Source: JAGNHS01 sp964609695
GTDB taxonomy: Bacteria; Bdellovibrionota; UBA2428
Length of the DNA stretch: 64,000 nucleotides
NCBI GenBank assembly: GCA_964609695.1
Contig: CAZSSP010000007.1
Coordinates: 9,232 to 73,231, forward strand
Direction of reading: 5' to 3'
In this document: piece after piece, positions 60,400-64,000 of the stretch
Layout: every line of letters starts with the position of its first letter
Position numbering within the stretch: position 1 is the stretch's first letter
Notes under the pieces: generated by a model
Seen by the model: only the letters and a program-made list of their open reading frames with translations
The model's database searches: none
What the model was told of the DNA's origin: nothing
Made by a program: the position numbers and the translations under genes

Positions 60400-61329
60400 T
60401 CAACGCATCGTCTTCGATCTATTGCCTTTTTTTTGCACGGATTTTATTTGTTTTTGATTAGACTTTATTGAGCTTTTACCTCTGGACCCACTCTTCTTGA
60501 GTAGCTTGGCCAAAAACTCTCTAAAATCTTTGCTCAGCATGGGACTTTTAAGCTCCCTGTTTAATATTTTTCTTACGTCTTTAGAGTTTGAGTCATCCAA
60601 AAAACCCGACAATACGAGAAGTGCCAATTGGAAGTTATCTCTCTGAACCCTATCCAGCTTTTGAACTTTTGAATCCAAAGCTCTTTTAGCAATTTCAAAA
60701 CTTCGATGATCGCCCAACCACGCCCCCATCTCCAAATAGAATCCATGATCAAAGTATGGCCACTTCAAAGATACGGTCTGGCTGCTATAGGATAAATTCC
60801 AGTCCTCAAAAACTGAGGAAATTTTATCTTTCAATCGTGATATTGAATTTAAGAAATTAGGATCTTCTACACTTTTATTGAGTGAAACAACTAACTTTCC
60901 AACACCTGAAGACATAAGGCTCTGCAAGGCAAAACATCGCTTCTTAGAATCAAGATTCGACAAAGTCATACTACAAGTTTCCATATTCTGATTAAAAAAA
61001 TCGAGCCAAGCTCCAAAATTGTTTTCGGAAAATACAACAGACGGAACATTTGTGGCCAAAACACCATTCTCTAAATCAAGATGACTGGCCACAAATTTCC
61101 ACAATTCTTCTTGATGAGCAGATTGTGACCAATCCACTTCTTTTAATTTTTGCTGATTCTTTTTATAGGCTTCAATTTTATCAGGACTCGAGGGGCGATG
61201 AGAAATCTCATAGCTCTCTTTCAAGAGATCATTGAGATCACTTTGATTTTGTTGTTTATCATCCGAAAGCCTATTCGACGCACATCCAACAAAAAGCCCG
61301 AATAAAAATAATCCCTGAATAAATTTCAT
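60400..61329 (-). CDS. lipoprotein of unknown function
   Basis: Not recognised. Lipobox FVGC puts the acylated Cys at residue 16 after a short signal (KFIQGLFLFGLFVGC). The rest is helical and polar, about 290 residues, with a pattern of paired helices that could be repeats (FLNSISRLKDKISSVFEDWN, FEIAKRALDSKVQKLDRVQR, LRVL-type VLSGFLDDSNSKDVRKILN) and a very basic C-terminus rich in Lys, Ser and Gln (RGKSSIKSNQKQIKSVQKKG). The next gene downstream on this strand, yceI, starts 72 bp after its stop. Function unknown. Confidence 0.6.
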   Translation of the reverse strand: MKFIQGLFLFGLFVGCASNRLSDDKQQNQSDLNDLLKESYEISHRPSSPDKIEAYKKNQQKLKEVDWSQSAHQEELWKFVASHLDLENGVLATNVPSVVFSENNFGAWLDFFNQNMETCSMTLSNLDSKKRCFALQSLMSSGVGKLVVSLNKSVEDPNFLNSISRLKDKISSVFEDWNLSYSSQTVSLKWPYFDHGFYLEMGAWLGDHRSFEIAKRALDSKVQKLDRVQRDNFQLALLVLSGFLDDSNSKDVRKILNRELKSPMLSKDFREFLAKLLKKSGSRGKSSIKSNQKQIKSVQKKGNRSKTMR

Positions 61330-61379
61330 TGAGACAGTCTAGAGTTGAGCTAGCTAATCCGCAACTTTTTAAAAAACAT

Positions 61380-63395
61380 TCAAACAGATTCAAGCCCTTT
61401 TTGAGCTAACCACGACTTTAAACCTGCCTCATCAACAGTTTCAACGTTGAGCTTTCGAGCTTTTTCTAATTTAGAGCCCGCTGACTCTCCCGCAACAAGC
61501 AATGTTGTTCTCGAGGAAACTGAATCACTGACTGTAGCTCCAAAAGATCGCAGGTGCTCTTGAAACACTGAGCGGGGTTTCGACAAAGTTCCCGTAATCA
61601 CAATGCTCATTCCCTGTAGAGGTTTTGGAGTATTATCTTTTTGTAATTTTTCAAAAGCCTTGAGATCAAATTTCTTAAACTGTTTCAATTCATCTTTAAA
61701 ATTAGGCTCAGAAACGACCTCTAAGAATACACGAATTGTTTCAGGACCAATATTTGGAATCTCTTTAAGATCCTTTTCTTTATAATCAAACAAATGCTCT
61801 AAGCCTGAAGCACCACTCAACATTTCACGAGCCGTCGCCTCACCAATCAATGGAATGCCCAAACCATATAAAAACTTTTCAGCACTCCGTGATTTTGATG
61901 CTTCGATAGCTTCAAGCAGTTTATCAACCGACTTTTCTCCGAGCCCCTCCAGCTCGTAAAGCTTATTTTTTAATTCGGGAAGGCGATAAATGTCTGGAAG
62001 AGTTTTAAGAAATCCAGTTTCATAGAATTTTTCAACCCACTTATCACCTAAGCCGCGAATATCCATCGCATCACGAGAAGCAAAGTGCCTAATCCGCTCT
62101 ACAACTCGAGCTCGGCACAAGGAATTCGGACATTTTAGAGCACTTTTATCAACTATTAATTTGGTAGAGCACTCAGGACATTTCACGGGCATTTTAAATT
62201 CAACAGAAGAAGAAGGTCGCTTTGACATGTCGACGGATACAATCTCCGGAATTACATCTCCGGCACGCCGAATCCACACAGTATCTCCTGCTCGAACATT
62301 TTTCTGTTTAAGCTGATCCTCGTTATGAAGTGTAGCCCTTCGGACAACGACGCCACCCACATTAACGGGCTCTAAATTCGCCACCGGAGTGATGGCTCCT
62401 GTTCGGCCAACCTGCACTTCGATATCAATCACTTTAGTTAAAACTTCTAACGGTGTTAACTTATAAGCCAATCCCCATCGAGGTGAATTCGCAATCATTC
62501 CTAAATCTTCTCGAAGTTGATGAGAATTAATTTTTAAAACCAATCCATCGATATCATACTGGTATTGACCCTTTTTTCTAAGCGCTTCATATTTTTCAAT
62601 AAGTTTTTCGATATCCGAAAGTTTCTCACAGAGATAATGATGAGGATTCACCCTAAACCCCAATTGAGTCAGTTCCGCTAAACAAAGATTTTGATCTAAT
62701 TTGTCTGGAACGATTTGATAGGCAAAAAAACGCAATGGACGTTGCGCAGTTATTTTAGAATCCAACAAGCGAAGCGAACCTGCAGCCGCATTTCTTGGAT
62801 TAGCAAAAACTTTTAATTCTTGTTTTTCTAAACCTTCATTGAGTTTTTGAAAGGCTTTAATTTCCATATAAACTTCGCCGCGAACTTCCAATCGGCCCGA
62901 TTTTTTAATTCTAAGTTGCAGAGGAACATCTGCTATCGTGCGAACGTTTTCAGTGACATCTTCGCCCACCTCTCCATCACCTCGGGTCGATGCCACCGTC
63001 AAAATTCCATCTTCATAAACGAGGCTCAACGCCAATCCATCCATTTTTTCTTCAACGAGAGTTGGAAAAAAATCTTTAGACTCCCCTAATACTCGAGCAG
63101 CTCTTTCATAAAAGCGAATCAAATCGTCTTTACTAAAAGCATTCGCCAATGAAAGCATAGGAAAAGAATGACGAAATTTTTTAAAAGATTCCCGGGGCTT
63201 ATCACCTACGCGCAGCGTTGGCGAATCGGGGAATTTAAGCGAAGGATTCTCTGCTTCGAGCTGTTTTAATTCCAAAAGAGCTCGGTCATAAACTGAATCT
63301 GGTACTTTAGGGTCGTCTTGAACGTGATAGCTGTACGACCAATCATTAAGTTCTTCAATGAGTTCACGAATGCGTTTTTCTGACTTGCTGGCCAC
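61380..63395 (-). CDS. ligA: NAD+-dependent DNA ligase
   Basis: Seals nicks using NAD+. K117 in VEEKMDGLALSLVYEDG is the adenylated Lys. SYSYHVQDDPKVPDSVYDRA near the start is domain Ia, which binds NMN. Later come the OB-fold, a four-Cys zinc finger (CPECSTKL, CPNSLCRA), helix-hairpin-helix repeats (DIRGLGDKWVEKFYETG, LEGLGEKSVDKLLEAI) and a C-terminal BRCT domain (MSIVITGTLSKPRSVFQEHL). Length 671 is exact for LigA. It is divergent from ftsE, whose promoter overlaps its first codons. Confidence 0.97.
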   Translation of the reverse strand: MASKSEKRIRELIEELNDWSYSYHVQDDPKVPDSVYDRALLELKQLEAENPSLKFPDSPTLRVGDKPRESFKKFRHSFPMLSLANAFSKDDLIRFYERAARVLGESKDFFPTLVEEKMDGLALSLVYEDGILTVASTRGDGEVGEDVTENVRTIADVPLQLRIKKSGRLEVRGEVYMEIKAFQKLNEGLEKQELKVFANPRNAAAGSLRLLDSKITAQRPLRFFAYQIVPDKLDQNLCLAELTQLGFRVNPHHYLCEKLSDIEKLIEKYEALRKKGQYQYDIDGLVLKINSHQLREDLGMIANSPRWGLAYKLTPLEVLTKVIDIEVQVGRTGAITPVANLEPVNVGGVVVRRATLHNEDQLKQKNVRAGDTVWIRRAGDVIPEIVSVDMSKRPSSSVEFKMPVKCPECSTKLIVDKSALKCPNSLCRARVVERIRHFASRDAMDIRGLGDKWVEKFYETGFLKTLPDIYRLPELKNKLYELEGLGEKSVDKLLEAIEASKSRSAEKFLYGLGIPLIGEATAREMLSGASGLEHLFDYKEKDLKEIPNIGPETIRVFLEVVSEPNFKDELKQFKKFDLKAFEKLQKDNTPKPLQGMSIVITGTLSKPRSVFQEHLRSFGATVSDSVSSRTTLLVAGESAGSKLEKARKLNVETVDEAGLKSWLAQKGLESV

Positions 63396-63414
63396 TCATC
63401 AATCTAGTTACAAT
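63385..63414 (+). promoter_or_regulatory. candidate promoter of ftsE, leaderless spacing
   Basis: TTGCTG (63385-63390), 18-bp spacer, TACAAT (63409-63414), then AGAGTTC and the ATG at 63422. The -35 lies inside the first codons of ligA. Confidence 0.4.
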
Positions 63415-63421
63415 AGAGTTC

Positions 63422-64000
63422 ATGGGGGGGCAAGTGAGCAAAAACACTCATCCTTTTGTTGTTGAATTAAAAGATGTCGACCGAGAGTTTGTCTTACAGA
63501 GTCAAACCGATAATGCCAATGGTCAAGTTAGCAAATTGCTTGCTTTGGCAAGAGTCTCTCTACGCCTTCAAAGTGGAGAATTTGTATTTTTAACAGGTCC
63601 TTCAGGTGCAGGAAAAAGCACTCTCCTAAGACTTATCTTAGGTCTAGACAAAGCCTCTGCTGGAGAAATTTACACTCTTGGTCATGCGGTCCATCGATTA
63701 AGCGAAAGTGAGCGCCGCGATCTTCGACGACAAATTGGAATTATTTTTCAAGACCACAAACTCATTAGCACTTTTAATGTTTTTGAGAATATTGAGTTAC
63801 CGCTTCATTTCCATAAATTAAGTCCTAAAGAAAGAGAACGGAGAGTCTTAGAAGTTTTAGAAGTTCTTCAGCTTCGCGATCACATTTACTGCACCATTGA
63901 AACACTCAGTGCTGGTGAAAAACAAAGAGTCGCCATTGCTAGAGCCCTTGTGACTTGCCCTGCACTCATTATCGCCGATGAACCTACAGGAAACCTAGAT
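63422..64000 (+). CDS. ftsE: cell-division ABC ATPase FtsE, cut by right window edge
   Basis: The frame runs off the end of the window after 193 codons. It encodes Walker A TGPSGAGKSTLLRLILGLDK, Q-loop IGIIFQDHKLI, signature LSAGEKQRVAIARALV, and Walker B LIIADEPTGNLD. The IIFQDHKLI and ENIELPL segments favour FtsE over LolD, and an ftsX would be expected just beyond the edge. The signature Gly is Ala (LSAGE). A GTG at 63434 after a run of seven G could also be the start; it would remove four residues. The first 40 residues are a polar extension compared with E. coli FtsE. Confidence 0.85.
   Translation, partial: MGGQVSKNTHPFVVELKDVDREFVLQSQTDNANGQVSKLLALARVSLRLQSGEFVFLTGPSGAGKSTLLRLILGLDKASAGEIYTLGHAVHRLSESERRDLRRQIGIIFQDHKLISTFNVFENIELPLHFHKLSPKERERRVLEVLEVLQLRDHIYCTIETLSAGEKQRVAIARALVTCPALIIADEPTGNLD

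Noticed and set aside
63434..64000. LolD instead of FtsE for the last gene
   Set aside because: The IIFQDHKLI and ENIELPL segments and the lack of linked lolC/E favour FtsE, though the gene is cut by the edge.

Overview
The window looks like chromosomal DNA from a low-GC member of the Bdellovibrionota (Bdellovibrio-like lineage). It is about 40% GC by eye, gene-dense, and carries almost no mobile DNA. The assignment rests on four things: the content and order of the flagellar block, many exported proteins and lipoproteins with no obvious relatives, an FHA-GGDEF diguanylate cyclase built like DgcB of Bdellovibrio, and a COG4586/COG4587/COG3694-type ABC exporter. This is inference from gene content; no 16S or tRNA gene was seen.

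Layout. 1-10 kb: a DUF4105 envelope protein cut by the left edge, an ICMT-like methyltransferase, leucyl aminopeptidase (pepA), a secreted protein with an HExxH motif, RNA polymerase omega (rpoZ), two unknown envelope proteins, trmB and another exported protein. 10-19 kb: uppP, an unlisted 58-residue basic protein, a two-gene unit of a CpaF/TadA ATPase and a small secretin-like protein, the first copy of a 190-bp structured repeat, a membrane-protein gene broken by an in-frame TGA, cinA, a Nudix hydrolase, a barrel-like outer-membrane protein, coaE and a DUF429 protein. 19-31 kb: one minus-strand flagellar block with a sigma-54 promoter in front, flgF-G-A-H-I-J-M-N-K-L, running into flhG, a DnaJ-like/RodZ-type HTH fusion, an RluD-type pseudouridine synthase and pgeF. 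31-40 kb: folD, a three-gene ABC exporter, an S41 protease lipoprotein, an apparently exported ATP-grasp protein, the second copy of the 190-bp repeat and a polytopic membrane protein. 40-50 kb: an Fe3+/thiamine-type ABC importer with an Asp-box lipoprotein, the glycine cleavage operon gcvT-gcvH-gcvPA-gcvPB and a family 39 glycosyltransferase. 50-64 kb: an LptF/LptG permease, an OmpW-like protein, a FecR-domain protein, rlmN, the FHA-GGDEF cyclase facing a degenerate sigma-54-type AAA+ protein, an AvrRpt2-like cysteine protease, a VTT membrane protein, asnB, a YceI protein, a lipoprotein, ligA and the start of ftsE.

Two features deserve most attention. The first is the pair of 190-bp elements at 13338-13527 and 38211-38400. 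They align without gaps. By my count they differ at 18 positions, and every difference is a compensated base-pair change, a repair of a mismatch or wobble, or a change in a loop. The second is promoter architecture: in several genes the -10 box ends 6-8 nt before the start codon and no convincing Shine-Dalgarno sequence is present, which predicts leaderless mRNAs. SD-led genes (flgF, yceI, gcvPA, the AAA+ gene) sit beside them.

I saw no tRNA, rRNA, CRISPR array, transposase gene or prophage gene. Genes are packed tightly, with many 4-nt ATGA overlaps and several convergent pairs whose ends overlap.
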